Shown here: positions 44,926 to 53,084 of the stretch, in pieces
Layout of the letters: each line of letters opens with the position of its first letter
How positions within the stretch are numbered: position 1 is the first letter of the stretch
Source: a virus
Strand: one strand, 5' to 3'
Length of the DNA stretch: 64,000 nt
Virus record (IMG/VR): IMGVR_UViG_3300010158_000053
Location: 1-64,000 of that record
Program-made: the position numbers and the translations under genes
Notes under the pieces: generated by a model
The model's input: only the letters and a program-made list of their open reading frames with translations
Told to the model about the DNA's origin: nothing
Database searches by the model: none

Positions 44926-45374
44926 AGTTTCTTCTTCCGTGGATAATGTCTGCGCTTGGGTTTATCCATTACCAACGGAGTGTGTTCAGTACTTTGTTTT
45001 GATTTTTCAAGAGCGGCGTGAATGTCATCGTCACTAATTCCATCGTCTTCCGCATCTGTGTCAAGTACGGGATCGTCATCAAATACAAAACCCACAGTAC
45101 TAGCAAATTTGATAGTGGACTCAATGCTGCCAATATTTCTCAAAGAGCCAACTGGACCAAGTTCATCTTGACTAATATTATGCCAAGTTCTAATTTCCAA
45201 TAGAGGTTCGATATGCGAGGGAATTTCGATAACATAGTGATTGCCAACTGTATAACCAGCATCAGTTAAATCCACGACTTTGATTACGCGGCCTTTACTA
45301 GGTTTTAAATTGCTTCTATTGATACCGTATATCCAAACGTTATCGCCCACTTTGTAGGATTTTTTAACTGTCAT
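44922..45374 (-). CDS. Hypothetical protein with KOW-like N-terminus, 150 aa
   Basis: The first about 80 residues (VGDNVWIYG ... GRVIKVVDL) have an SH3/KOW-like beta pattern; the C-terminal half is acidic and then basic, ending KRRHYPRKKKL. Function unknown. Confidence 0.55.
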   Translation of the reverse strand: MTVKKSYKVGDNVWIYGINRSNLKPSKGRVIKVVDLTDAGYTVGNHYVIEIPSHIEPLLEIRTWHNISQDELGPVGSLRNIGSIESTIKFASTVGFVFDDDPVLDTDAEDDGISDDDIHAALEKSKQSTEHTPLVMDKPKRRHYPRKKKL

Positions 45375-45377
45375 ATT

Positions 45378-45551
45378 TTAATCGGCCTCTGATACAGAGA
45401 CCTTACCTTTGTTTTCAAGAAGGTCTTTGACAAATTTGATAGCTTTGCTATCTCGGTCATAGACATATTCTTGATCTTCGTCCTCGTCAGTTCGAAGAGT
45501 GACGATTACGCCATTCTTCACTTTACGAATCTCTATGCTTTCGAACAACAT
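45378..45551 (-). CDS. Hypothetical protein, 57 aa
   Basis: I choose ATG 45551 (MLFESIEIRKV), preceded by AAAGGGACA, rather than an upstream start. Small acidic protein with a repeat-like beta start and helical end; unknown. Confidence 0.6.
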   Translation of the reverse strand: MLFESIEIRKVKNGVIVTLRTDEDEDQEYVYDRDSKAIKFVKDLLENKGKVSVSEAD

Positions 45552-45567
45552 TATGTGTCCCTTTCGT

Positions 45568-46290
45568 TTATTTTGGAACTGATAAATTGTAGTTAAAGTG
45601 GAAAATACCAATGTGTGCTACTTCTCTGCTCAGCTCTTGATCGCACCAAATTTCATATCCTGCCTTTTGTGCCTGTTGGCAGAAGAATATGTCCTCACCA
45701 ATTTCAAGATTAAGTGCTGGCACATATTCTTGTAGATAATGCGGTTGAGGAATCTTTTCGTAAACTTCACGTTTGCACATTACTAGTCCGTGGGGTAATA
45801 CATCAATCAGTTCCATTGCAGGACTGTTGTCAGTTGTTTGAAATTCTGTGAACTGACCACTTGATCCCATCATACCTGTAAAGTTAGGATTGGGGAAACG
45901 ACGACGACGATAGTTAGCACCAACGATTGGCTTGTTACGAGCCAACAAACGCATAGGCGCATCAATGGGGAATTTCATATCACTGTCTACCCAGAAAATA
46001 TGGTCAAAGTCACTCTTTAAAAAGATATCAACTAAGTTACGACGGGCAATGGTAATAACTGAGCCAATGTTAAATGCACAATTGATTTTAATACCATTAG
46101 CAACCATATTGGCTGCGGCCATTGCTAGATGTTGCGCAAATTCAGCATTGACCATTTCCATTGCTGGAACTGCAATCATAACACTTGGCGGTTTACCTCC
46201 TGGTTGTTTTGCAGTCATAGGCGTCAACGGTGAGGTGGTTTTTGGAACCATCGACGGCCGTTGGGGAATATTAAGTTTTGTTTTTTTCAT
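45568..46290 (-). CDS. Glycosyltransferase-like GT-A protein
   Basis: A basic Pro/Thr-rich N-terminus precedes a GT-A-type fold: VMIAVPAMEMVNAEFAQHL, IARRNLVDIFL, and the DxD motif in FWVDSDMKFP. The C-terminal GEDIFFCQQA segment matches acceptor-site residues. Probably transfers a sugar; substrate unknown. Confidence 0.78.
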   Translation of the reverse strand: MKKTKLNIPQRPSMVPKTTSPLTPMTAKQPGGKPPSVMIAVPAMEMVNAEFAQHLAMAAANMVANGIKINCAFNIGSVITIARRNLVDIFLKSDFDHIFWVDSDMKFPIDAPMRLLARNKPIVGANYRRRRFPNPNFTGMMGSSGQFTEFQTTDNSPAMELIDVLPHGLVMCKREVYEKIPQPHYLQEYVPALNLEIGEDIFFCQQAQKAGYEIWCDQELSREVAHIGIFHFNYNLSVPK

Positions 46291-46300
46291 GTTTTACCTT

Positions 46301-46495
46301 TTAATTGTCCAAATCCATTGCAAGTGCTTCTTTAATCACTGCAAATAGTTCTTCCTCAGTACTGCAAAGGACTTTACAGTTCTTCCAATCATTTTCACTA
46401 TCGCGGCCGCCGACTTCAATCATAAAGCCATTGTCGTAACGATTGACAGTAAATGATTCATTTACCTTAGTTAGTTTACCTAGTTGTTTTGCCAT
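46301..46495 (-). CDS. Hypothetical protein, 64 aa
   Basis: Small protein (TVNRYDNGFMIEVGGRDSENDW) of a type repeated in T4-like phages; beta strands then a helix. Function unknown. Follows folE and precedes a glycosyltransferase gene. Confidence 0.6.
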   Translation of the reverse strand: MAKQLGKLTKVNESFTVNRYDNGFMIEVGGRDSENDWKNCKVLCSTEEELFAVIKEALAMDLDN

Positions 46496-46510
46496 TTTAA
46501 TTTCCTTGTG

Positions 46511-47230
46511 TTATCGTGGTGCAAACTCTTGTTGTAGTTTGATATTATCAAAAAACTCTTTTTTAGTGCCTTGGTCATTTTTAAATGCACCTTTGAGCAC
46601 TGTTGTCTGTGTTAAACTAGAATGTGCCATAATTCCTCTATTCTCACAGCAGCCATGAGTAGCCTGTATGTAGACTGCTACGTCTTCACTGTCAGTTGCT
46701 TGTGAGATTTCTTTAGCAATGTCATTACATAGTTCTTCTTGGAGGGTGCCTCTTCGGGCACACCATTGGGCGATTCTTGTGTATTTGGACAATCCAATGA
46801 GTTTCTGGGCGGCGAGTATTCCGATGTAGGCCACACCAGTAACAGGCTGATGATGGTGACTGCACATACTACGAAGCTCACTCCTAACCACCAACATACC
46901 TTCATAGCGATCTTCGCTGTCGTTAGGAAATGCTGTACAATCTGGTCCTGATTCATATCGTCCTGCCATTATTTCGTTATAGTACATTTTAGCAAGACGC
47001 TTCGCAGTACCACGCGAGTTAGGATCGTTTTCTCGATCAATTAACAATGTATCTAATACTTGTTCAAATGCTACTGTCGCTTCTTTGATCAGTTCATCTT
47101 TTTCAACATCGCTAACATATTCACTAATGTTATCACCTGCCCAGAAACGTTTATTATCACGTTTCATTCTTTCTCGGATAACCTGGGCAAGAGGTCTTCC
47201 GTCTTCTTTTCTATAATAGAGCTGGGTCAT
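46511..47230 (-). CDS. folE: GTP cyclohydrolase I
   Basis: The enzyme converts GTP to dihydroneopterin triphosphate. Zinc ligands are visible: Cys and His in RSMCSHHHQPVTGVAYIG and a Cys in THGCCENRG. The GLSKYTRIAQWCARR block is also typical. At 239 residues it is full length. With the PTPS/QueD-like gene at 36.4 kb it suggests a 7-deazaguanine or pterin route that is completed by the host or by genes outside the window. It has its own sigma70 promoter and an AGGA ribosome site. Confidence 0.93.
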   Translation of the reverse strand: MTQLYYRKEDGRPLAQVIRERMKRDNKRFWAGDNISEYVSDVEKDELIKEATVAFEQVLDTLLIDRENDPNSRGTAKRLAKMYYNEIMAGRYESGPDCTAFPNDSEDRYEGMLVVRSELRSMCSHHHQPVTGVAYIGILAAQKLIGLSKYTRIAQWCARRGTLQEELCNDIAKEISQATDSEDVAVYIQATHGCCENRGIMAHSSLTQTTVLKGAFKNDQGTKKEFFDNIKLQQEFAPR

Positions 47231-47248
47231 ATATTATTCCTATAGTTT

Positions 47249-47277
47249 ATAATATAGTATTATTTAGGTTTTGTCAA
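47249..47277 (-). promoter_or_regulatory. Sigma70 promoter of folE
   Basis: TTGACA (47272-47277) and TATTAT (47249-47254) with a 17-base spacer. Confidence 0.75.
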
Positions 47278-47281
47278 GCAA

Positions 47282-47518
47282 TTAAACATCATCTTTACTC
47301 AATCCCATAAACAGCAATTCACGTTCTGTAATATATGCAACTGGTTTTATCCAACCATGCCCAATGCATTCTTGTAATATATCTCGATAATTTTCTGGAC
47401 ATCGCTGACTTATTTCAAATCCTGCTCGGGGAGCAGTAATTAATCCGTCACTGATACGGAAATTCCTGTCACCTGGTTTAAGGCTTCGAATAGTGCTTCG
47501 TTTAGATATAAATGTCAT
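47282..47518 (-). CDS. Hypothetical protein from a predicted leaderless mRNA, 78 aa
   Basis: A basic small protein (MTFISKRSTIRSLKPG) I do not recognise. TATAAT lies exactly six bases before the ATG, with no room for a ribosome-binding site, so the transcript should start at the start codon. Confidence 0.6.
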   Translation of the reverse strand: MTFISKRSTIRSLKPGDRNFRISDGLITAPRAGFEISQRCPENYRDILQECIGHGWIKPVAYITERELLFMGLSKDDV

Positions 47519-47524
47519 AACACT

Positions 47525-47553
47525 ATTATAGCATAGTGTTATTTAAAGGTCAA
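47525..47553 (-). promoter_or_regulatory. Sigma70 promoter, leaderless configuration, in a palindrome
   Basis: TTGACC (47548-47553) and TATAAT (47525-47530) are 17 bases apart. A 10-base inverted repeat with a six-base loop overlaps the -10. The -35 overlaps the stop codon of the upstream SprT-like gene. Confidence 0.75.
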
Positions 47554-48266
47554 TGACAGATCCAGTCGCGACTCTTGAAAGGCTTTCCCTCTATTGCTCG
47601 GGGAAGATAGCGTATTACTTTTTTCTTTACTCTTTTTATAATTTCGTGATTGTGGTCGTGCCCAAATGCTTTCAAATACATTTTCCAACTGCCGCCATTT
47701 TTTCTGCATTTGCTCAAATCCAAATCTAAATGTTTGATCACAAGTCTTTGATCACTTTTATACTTTTCCAAAAGTTCGCAAGCAATGTTAAATCCATATG
47801 CATCAATCTCATCCGTACAACCTAAATAGGCTTGTTCTTCACGCAGTTTAGTAGATGCCGCTGTACTAGCATAATTGGGCAAAGATTTAAATCCACGACG
47901 ACGATATTGTCTCATATGGATGATTTCGTGTAGTAGTGTGTCAGCAATGGTGCCACAAATACCTTTAAATCGTTTTTTGGTTATTTTGAAATCATCGTGA
48001 ATGGGATGATAGACAAATGTTATTTCTATACATTTCTTATCTTCTTCATCGTAGTCGCTATAATATGCGCCGCCCACAAATGTGATATGAGATTTAATTT
48101 TCTCATCCCAACTTATAGAAGTTTTAACGGGATATGTTCTTTTGAGATAGTTGGTAACTGTTTTGTGGAATTCGTAAGCCGAAATTGTCTTATCAGTAAT
48201 GCGTGGTGCAAGACTGTATAGCCCTTCTATAATTTTAGCACGTTCTAGGTTACTCCAATCAAACAT
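47550..48266 (-). CDS. SprT-like zinc metalloprotease
   Basis: The HExxH zinc motif appears as LLHEIIHMRQ near residues 116-125, as in the SprT/Spartan-like family. Such proteins can cleave DNA-bound proteins. It has a late-promoter-like AATAAATAC upstream, so a late or virion role is possible. The rest of the chain is basic. Confidence 0.72.
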   Translation of the reverse strand: MFDWSNLERAKIIEGLYSLAPRITDKTISAYEFHKTVTNYLKRTYPVKTSISWDEKIKSHITFVGGAYYSDYDEEDKKCIEITFVYHPIHDDFKITKKRFKGICGTIADTLLHEIIHMRQYRRRGFKSLPNYASTAASTKLREEQAYLGCTDEIDAYGFNIACELLEKYKSDQRLVIKHLDLDLSKCRKNGGSWKMYLKAFGHDHNHEIIKRVKKKVIRYLPRAIEGKPFKSRDWICH

Positions 48267-48285
48267 AGTCTCCCCTTTAACATTA

Positions 48286-48294
48286 GTATTTATT
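48286..48294 (-). promoter_or_regulatory. Late-promoter-like AATAAATAC
   Basis: Minus-strand AATAAATAC lies about 20 bases before the SprT-like gene start, with GGGGAG as ribosome site between. Confidence 0.5.
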
Positions 48295-48333
48295 ATAATA
48301 AACTATAAATGATTGTGATGTCAAATGGAGCGA

Positions 48334-48642
48334 CTAACTTTTCAATAGGAGTCTCTCAATTTCATCTGCTGCTTCTTCCAATAAATCAGCAATACGATCT
48401 GATTTTCCCTCTTCTACGCTTTTTCTGCCAGGAATTTGTCTACGAATTTCTGCCCGTTTTCTCAAACGAAACACTAGACTTTGTTCACTTACGGGCAAAT
48501 GACTTTCATCTTTAACCATAAGTTCCTCAAAACGATCAAATTCTTCGTGAAGTTCGGGTGTCTTTATCTTTACTGGACCGCACACGTGAGCCCAGTCGCC
48601 AGTGCCATTATCACTGTATCCACATTTTTCACACTTAATCAT
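48334..48642 (-). CDS. Zinc-ribbon-like hypothetical protein, 102 aa
   Basis: The N-terminus has CEKCGY and a later HVCGP, a possible zinc site. The C-terminal GKSDRIADLLEEAADEIERL helix is a common phage element of unknown role. Confidence 0.6.
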   Translation of the reverse strand: MIKCEKCGYSDNGTGDWAHVCGPVKIKTPELHEEFDRFEELMVKDESHLPVSEQSLVFRLRKRAEIRRQIPGRKSVEEGKSDRIADLLEEAADEIERLLLKS

Positions 48643-48833
48643 TTCGTTTTCTCATCATAACAGGCGAAACACACTGCATCATACTTTGGTCCCATACAGG
48701 GATAGATAGCACCACGGCAATACTTACAAAGTATAAATGCTTGTGTAACTATATACCCTCGTGGTGGAGCATACAAGGGTTCAAATACTTGTTCACGCTC
48801 TGTATAGCCAATTAGTTCCGGTTCTTCACTCAT
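48639..48833 (-). CDS. Zinc-binding-type hypothetical protein, 64 aa
   Basis: I choose ATG 48833 (MSEEPELIGY), giving a small overlap with the upstream gene. Two CxxC pairs (CKYC, CFAC) suggest a zinc site. Function unknown. Confidence 0.6.
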   Translation of the reverse strand: MSEEPELIGYTEREQVFEPLYAPPRGYIVTQAFILCKYCRGAIYPCMGPKYDAVCFACYDEKTK

Positions 48834-49140
48834 CCCGTTTCTCCGCTTGTTGTTGCTCACACCAAGCAATCGTTCTGTCCAACATCTCTATTGTAATCTT
48901 GTCTGGATCAATTCCAAAATGTTGTTTAATCTTGGCCTCGTTGCGTTTAACTTCTTCAAATGCCAAATCACTTGTGCGGCATTCTTCAGTCCACAATGCC
49001 GCACAGCATTCACTAATCAACAACTCGGCGAATATTTCTAGTCTAGATCGCTCTACTTTGCCGGTATCTTCATCCGTCAAGTCACCTAGTAAAATACTTA
49101 CGCCTGCCTGTTCAGCAAGTTTTTTAATTCGTTCGTTCAT
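48826..49140 (-). CDS. MNER-family small phage protein, 104 aa
   Basis: Starts MNERIKKLAEQAG and carries a central FAELLISECCAAL helix and a ...KIKQHFGID end. It is paralogous to 56902-57141 and more distantly to 39072-39323. Function unknown; the short helical design suggests a binding protein. Confidence 0.65.
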   Translation of the reverse strand: MNERIKKLAEQAGVSILLGDLTDEDTGKVERSRLEIFAELLISECCAALWTEECRTSDLAFEEVKRNEAKIKQHFGIDPDKITIEMLDRTIAWCEQQQAEKRDE

Positions 49141-50048
49141 ACCATCTCCAAATAGTTACGCACCCAGGCTAGGCGTGCTTGTTCATCCATTGCAGTATAT
49201 TCTACTATATTAGCACGTATCGCGTCAACTAGTGGATAGTATTCTTCATCGAGGTTTTTCTTGATGTCGGCTTCCATATTCACTAACTTGTCAGTGCGAG
49301 GATTACGAGCAACCCACTTGCTGGTCAAGTAGTATGGACTCTTGATCTTAAACGCTTGACCGTTCACAGTATAGGCCACAAATCCTTCGTGGCGAACCTT
49401 TTTAGACTCTGCTACCAACTCACCCACAGTCATGTGATAAGATTCTACTGCATAACACTTTAACGTATCTTCAGCAAATATCCGCCACACCTCATCACAA
49501 CCAAAGCCGTGAACTCGAGAGTTCCAGGCATTTTCACGCCAGCCTAAGAAATACATCCCAGTCTTTTCTACAATGATATGTGGGTCGCTTGGATGCACAC
49601 ATTCAAACATCAAAGTATGACCTCGAGCACCCAGCACTGCCATTTGCCAGTCAGCCCAGCAGGAGTGCTTCAGCATCATTTCTTTAGCATAGTCAACATA
49701 GTCGTTAGCAGTGGAACCAGTGGTGCTCACTAGGATATCGTTGTTATGCCAAGTCATTGCCACCATAAATCCGTTGACCTTACGATAAGCAGTTACAGGA
49801 GTATCATCAGTCAACACAGGAGCATTGGCTTCTACGCGGAAATTATAGATCTTTGTAAATGGCCGTGATACTACATTGAAGTCAGCATCCACAATTGTGC
49901 CGCGACATTCTTCAAGAAAGTCATTCCACAAGTCATCGTAGAAGACTCGCTTGGAATACTTTAGCACATAGATACCATCGCCAGCAGGCTTCATACTGAC
50001 CAACCGTGGGTTAGCCAATACAAACTCTTTCAATTCATCTTTGTTCAT
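49137..50048 (-). CDS. T4-like RNA ligase
   Basis: Nucleotidyltransferase motifs are visible in order: motif I K90 in YRKVNGF, ECRGTIVD upstream, FECVHPSDPHIIVE (IIIa), HEGFVAY (IV) and FKIKSPYY (V). Motif I reads KVNG instead of the usual KxDG, as in some phage RNA ligases. At 303 residues it resembles single-turnover sealing enzymes that repair cleaved tRNA. A second ligase, a kinase and a phosphoesterase are encoded nearby. Confidence 0.85.
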   Translation of the reverse strand: MNKDELKEFVLANPRLVSMKPAGDGIYVLKYSKRVFYDDLWNDFLEECRGTIVDADFNVVSRPFTKIYNFRVEANAPVLTDDTPVTAYRKVNGFMVAMTWHNNDILVSTTGSTANDYVDYAKEMMLKHSCWADWQMAVLGARGHTLMFECVHPSDPHIIVEKTGMYFLGWRENAWNSRVHGFGCDEVWRIFAEDTLKCYAVESYHMTVGELVAESKKVRHEGFVAYTVNGQAFKIKSPYYLTSKWVARNPRTDKLVNMEADIKKNLDEEYYPLVDAIRANIVEYTAMDEQARLAWVRNYLEMV

Positions 50049-50049
50049 T

Positions 50050-50337
50050 TTAAATCCTTACTGGCTTCACGCCATCAAAACCCCATTCACTGTCTGCGTC
50101 ATCGTATGCGATATTGTAATCTGCATATCCTGGATGAGCACTGTCGTTTTTGTAATACTCGTGCTCATAGTTACCAGCACGATCCTTATCGTCTTTATTG
50201 TAACCGTAACTGTCGTAACCTTCAGGATCATACTGGACATATTCTTCAGATGGTTTGTCTGATCCTGAATATTTTGTCCACCATTCCTGATCATTCATGT
50301 ACGCACGGTTTACGGTTGGGCTGTATTTTCCACGCAT
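50050..50337 (-). CDS. Hypothetical Tyr/Asp-rich protein, 95 aa
   Basis: Disordered, Tyr/Asp-rich protein (YEHEYYKNDSAHPGYADY). Unrecognised; phage-typical in style. Confidence 0.55.
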   Translation of the reverse strand: MRGKYSPTVNRAYMNDQEWWTKYSGSDKPSEEYVQYDPEGYDSYGYNKDDKDRAGNYEHEYYKNDSAHPGYADYNIAYDDADSEWGFDGVKPVRI

Positions 50338-50338
50338 A

Positions 50339-50536
50339 TTATTCTCCTACAAATTCGCGAACCCACTCAAAACGAGTTTTGCTGGCCTTGACCCATTTAA
50401 ATTGTTCACGACGACGGTTGATCTTGTCAAAGTCAAAGCAGATAAAGATCCAGCCCTTGTCCTCGGAGAACATAACTGATTCTTGTACCTTGACAATTTG
50501 TACAATCTTATCTTTGAATTTTGCTACAATCATCAT
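50339..50536 (-). CDS. Hypothetical protein, 65 aa
   Basis: Small beta-type basic protein with several Trp and Phe residues; unknown. Its sigma70 promoter carries the shared ACAC initial transcribed motif. Confidence 0.6.
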   Translation of the reverse strand: MMIVAKFKDKIVQIVKVQESVMFSEDKGWIFICFDFDKINRRREQFKWVKASKTRFEWVREFVGE

Positions 50537-50569
50537 ATACTACTCCAATTAGTTACTTGCTATGAGTGT

Positions 50570-50598
50570 ATTATAGCAGAGTTTTAATGGAGTGTCAA
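50570..50598 (-). promoter_or_regulatory. Sigma70 promoter with shared leader motif
   Basis: TTGACA (50593-50598) and TATAAT (50570-50575) with a 17-base spacer. The transcript start reads ACACTCATAGCAAGT, shared with other promoters here. GGAG precedes the ATG. Confidence 0.8.
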
Positions 50599-50831
50599 CC
50601 TTGTTTTAGCATCCAAACCAATACTTGATTTTGGTCCAAAAGAGCTACATCTTTGGAATGTTTTTCAACTGGGCGACTGGTAGCACCGCCATTCCAAATC
50701 TTTATCTTAATTCGACCTCGTCCGGAATTGGCGGGATACTCTTTTCCCAAACTTTTGACACGGTAGATGTTGCTGTAAAATACAACAAAGTCATCTACCT
50801 TGATCTCACGGTCGATCATATCAGTGATCAT
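50595..50831 (-). CDS. KOW-like hypothetical protein, 78 aa
   Basis: The first half (REIKVDDFVVFYSNIYRVKSLG) resembles small SH3/KOW-like proteins found repeatedly in this phage. Function unknown. Confidence 0.6.
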   Translation of the reverse strand: MITDMIDREIKVDDFVVFYSNIYRVKSLGKEYPANSGRGRIKIKIWNGGATSRPVEKHSKDVALLDQNQVLVWMLKQG

Positions 50832-50832
50832 A

Positions 50833-51378
50833 TTAGTGATGCCCTTTGATTTGGCCTTTTAGGGCCTGTGCAACAGCATCATCCATCGAGATCGCAATCA
50901 TACCAGTTGCATCCATACCTACATCAAGGACTCTGTAGTGCTCGATTCCACTAACACCTCCATGAAGATGACCGTGTAAGTGAACAGAGCCACGATGTTG
51001 TTGATCAAATTCCTGAATTGGATAATGAAACATACATACAACAGTGCCATCATAGACCAATCGCAGGTATTGGTGTACTTCCTTAAAACACTTGCGGAAT
51101 GTGGGATCGTTCAGTGTCTTACGGTCGTGATTACCTTCAACTAAGATCTTAGTGCCGTTACAGCGGTTCATAAATTCTGCTGCCTTTTGAGCAGGCAAGA
51201 ATGCCACATCACCCAATATGTACACTGTATCTTCAGGAGCAATCAGGTCGTTCCATTCCTTGACCATTTGCTCGTTCATATAGTCTACGTCATTACGAAA
51301 CCTTGCCCGCGATACAGGACAAAAGGACATAATGTTCTTATGTCCAAAATGTAAATCACTTGTTACCCAAGTATTCAT
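50833..51378 (-). CDS. Calcineurin-like metallophosphoesterase
   Basis: The family motifs are complete: SDLHFGH, LGDVAF, EGNHDRK, CMFHYPI and LHGHLHGG. The enzyme hydrolyses phosphoesters; lying directly between small genes and an RNA ligase gene suggests processing of RNA ends such as 2',3'-cyclic or 3'-phosphates, which is inference. Confidence 0.9.
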   Translation of the reverse strand: MNTWVTSDLHFGHKNIMSFCPVSRARFRNDVDYMNEQMVKEWNDLIAPEDTVYILGDVAFLPAQKAAEFMNRCNGTKILVEGNHDRKTLNDPTFRKCFKEVHQYLRLVYDGTVVCMFHYPIQEFDQQHRGSVHLHGHLHGGVSGIEHYRVLDVGMDATGMIAISMDDAVAQALKGQIKGHH

Positions 51379-52397
51379 TATTCACCACTCTTTAATAAAA
51401 ATTTGTTAGAAATTGCCTTGAAGCTCACAGACTTTTCGTTACACTTGAACACCAGTCCTTCACGCTCTTGCTTGGGATTCAATTCTGAATTACCTTCAGC
51501 GTACTTCAACAGATTTTCAATAGTTTCGCCGCCGCCCAAACGATCATTAGAGATCAAAATAGGGCAGTGATTCAACTTGTGTTCAGTTACAAACGCCACT
51601 CGTTCAGCAGGAGTGTAGTAACGACCTGCATCAATGTCATAAATGTCGTAAACATAAAAGTCTTGATCACGCATTTGGTACTTGTTACCTTGAATGCCGT
51701 TTCCAATCAGTTCACCTTGGACTGCAATGTTACCACCTGCAATCTTCAACTTTTCTTCTAAGTCGTGCCGGATAGCGGCACGCCACAATGAATTATCAAC
51801 ATTACGCTTGAGGTCAAGGTTGCGTGAGCAAACACCAACTTCACCATCAATAACATAAACAGTCATTGAAGACCCATCGAGTTTCTCTGTAATTTCCCAA
51901 GATAGATTTTCAGTCTTCCACTCCGCCAACTCTGCTGACAAGTTTTGAATACGCTCTTGGTCAGTCTTCGGAATCACTGAAGGGAACATACCTTTGACTT
52001 CACCTGCAAGTTCTGCGGGGATGGGTGCTTCATACTTGGTGATGCCAAGCAGTTCAGAAACATCCATACCTTCGTAAATCTCACCAACCTTGTCTAGAAC
52101 AGTGTATCGGTCCAATAGAAGGCCCTGTGACAGTTGACCACGCAACTTTACAGTACGCAGACGTTCACCCTTGACTTCATTGAAAACACGTGGAAAGTTT
52201 CCTTTTGATAGAAATGGTGCAATGTTATGTGGAATCCAAGAATCAATTTCGCAGTACACAGCCAGATCACCAGCAGTGTATTCACCCTTCTTTACCACGC
52301 AGGTCCATCCACCTACGATAGCGCATTCAATTGCATCAGCGCCTTCAATAGGACGCAGTGCATCAATCTTACGGATAGTTGCCATTTTACGAGTCAT
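51378..52397 (-). CDS. RNA ligase, DRB0094/Rnl5-like
   Basis: An N-terminal OB-fold-like region (IRKIDALRPIEGAD ... VYCEIDSWIP) is followed by the ligase core: motif I EKLDGSS with K172, REGLVFK (IV) and SFKAISNK (V). This order is that of the Deinococcus DRB0094 family, which seals nicks with a 3'-OH RNA strand. At 339 residues it matches. One base overlaps the phosphoesterase gene, suggesting joint repair of RNA breaks. Confidence 0.88.
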   Translation of the reverse strand: MTRKMATIRKIDALRPIEGADAIECAIVGGWTCVVKKGEYTAGDLAVYCEIDSWIPHNIAPFLSKGNFPRVFNEVKGERLRTVKLRGQLSQGLLLDRYTVLDKVGEIYEGMDVSELLGITKYEAPIPAELAGEVKGMFPSVIPKTDQERIQNLSAELAEWKTENLSWEITEKLDGSSMTVYVIDGEVGVCSRNLDLKRNVDNSLWRAAIRHDLEEKLKIAGGNIAVQGELIGNGIQGNKYQMRDQDFYVYDIYDIDAGRYYTPAERVAFVTEHKLNHCPILISNDRLGGGETIENLLKYAEGNSELNPKQEREGLVFKCNEKSVSFKAISNKFLLKSGE

Positions 52398-52409
52398 TTT
52401 AAACTCCTT

Positions 52410-53084
52410 TTACCAAAGTAAATCAAAATTACCAGCCAATACCTTTTTAACACTGGCTGTACGATCTGTTAAGTGATCCTTGACAACATCATCTTGGAAA
52501 CGGTAAGTACGAATTTTATCACCACGCATACCCGACCCAACCTGTTGCCGCCTATCACTTGCTATGTGTGTATTATAACTGGTTTTAGTCAGTTTGTCAA
52601 CTCTTTGCTGTATATCTGTCCTAGCTTGATCCAAACTGTTTTGACGACTACGGCACTGTGCAGTGGCCACTTCTCCAGTGGGAATATGAGTTATTCGGCA
52701 GGAATTTTGGTGCTTGTTACGGTGCTGACCTCCAGCACCAGTGCCGCTGTACCACTCGATTTTTAAATCAGTTTCTGGTATAGCCACAACTCTTGGACGA
52801 TCAGTGTCATCTATGATGGCCACGGTCACTGTGCTGGTATGAACACGTCCTTTCCTTTCGGTGGGTGGAACACGCTGTATGCGATGTCCTCCAGGTTCAT
52901 TCTTTAAGCCGGATAGGTCAGTGCCCTGTACTTCTAAATGAAGTTCGCCTTGGTACTCACCTATCAGGCGGGTAGTTCAGCCCCGGCTTTGTGCAAACTT
53001 GATATAGGCTTGTGCCAGATCTCGTACAAACAGTTTACTATCTTCGCCACCTTCGGCAGCTCTAATCTCAATAATCTTCTTCAT
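52410..53084 (-). CDS. RF1-like peptide chain release factor with in-frame UGA
   Basis: Starting at ATG 53084 the frame gives 224 codons of a release factor lacking the N-terminal domain 1: KKIIEIRAAEGGEDSK, then HRIQRVPPTERKGRVHTS with a PPT tripeptide at 73-75 (the PxT of RF1-type factors, which read UAA/UAG), then GTGAGGQHRNK with GGQ at 118-120. Codon 36 (52977-52979) is UGA, at a site where RF1 has Trp and RF2 Phe (ARRW, SRGF), so a single TGG-to-TGA change would explain it. It could be a mutation, sequencing error, natural suppression or autoregulation like prfB. Other genes here stop normally at TGA. Confidence 0.75.
52572..52600 (-). promoter_or_regulatory. Sigma70 promoter inside the release-factor gene
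   Basis: TTGACA (52595-52600) and TATAAT (52572-52577) with a 17-base spacer lie within the coding sequence. The start of the transcript reads ACACACATAGCAAGT, shared with two or three other promoters. It would express the RNA ligase and phosphoesterase genes downstream. Confidence 0.7.

Noticed and set aside
46678-46956. 92-codon minus-strand ORF inside folE
   Set aside because: folE explains the sequence with clear catalytic motifs; the other frame is a shadow.
52977-52979. Genome-wide recoding of UGA to Trp
   Set aside because: Many other genes here end at TGA with overlapping starts and I saw no other gene with an internal TGA, so only this gene is affected.
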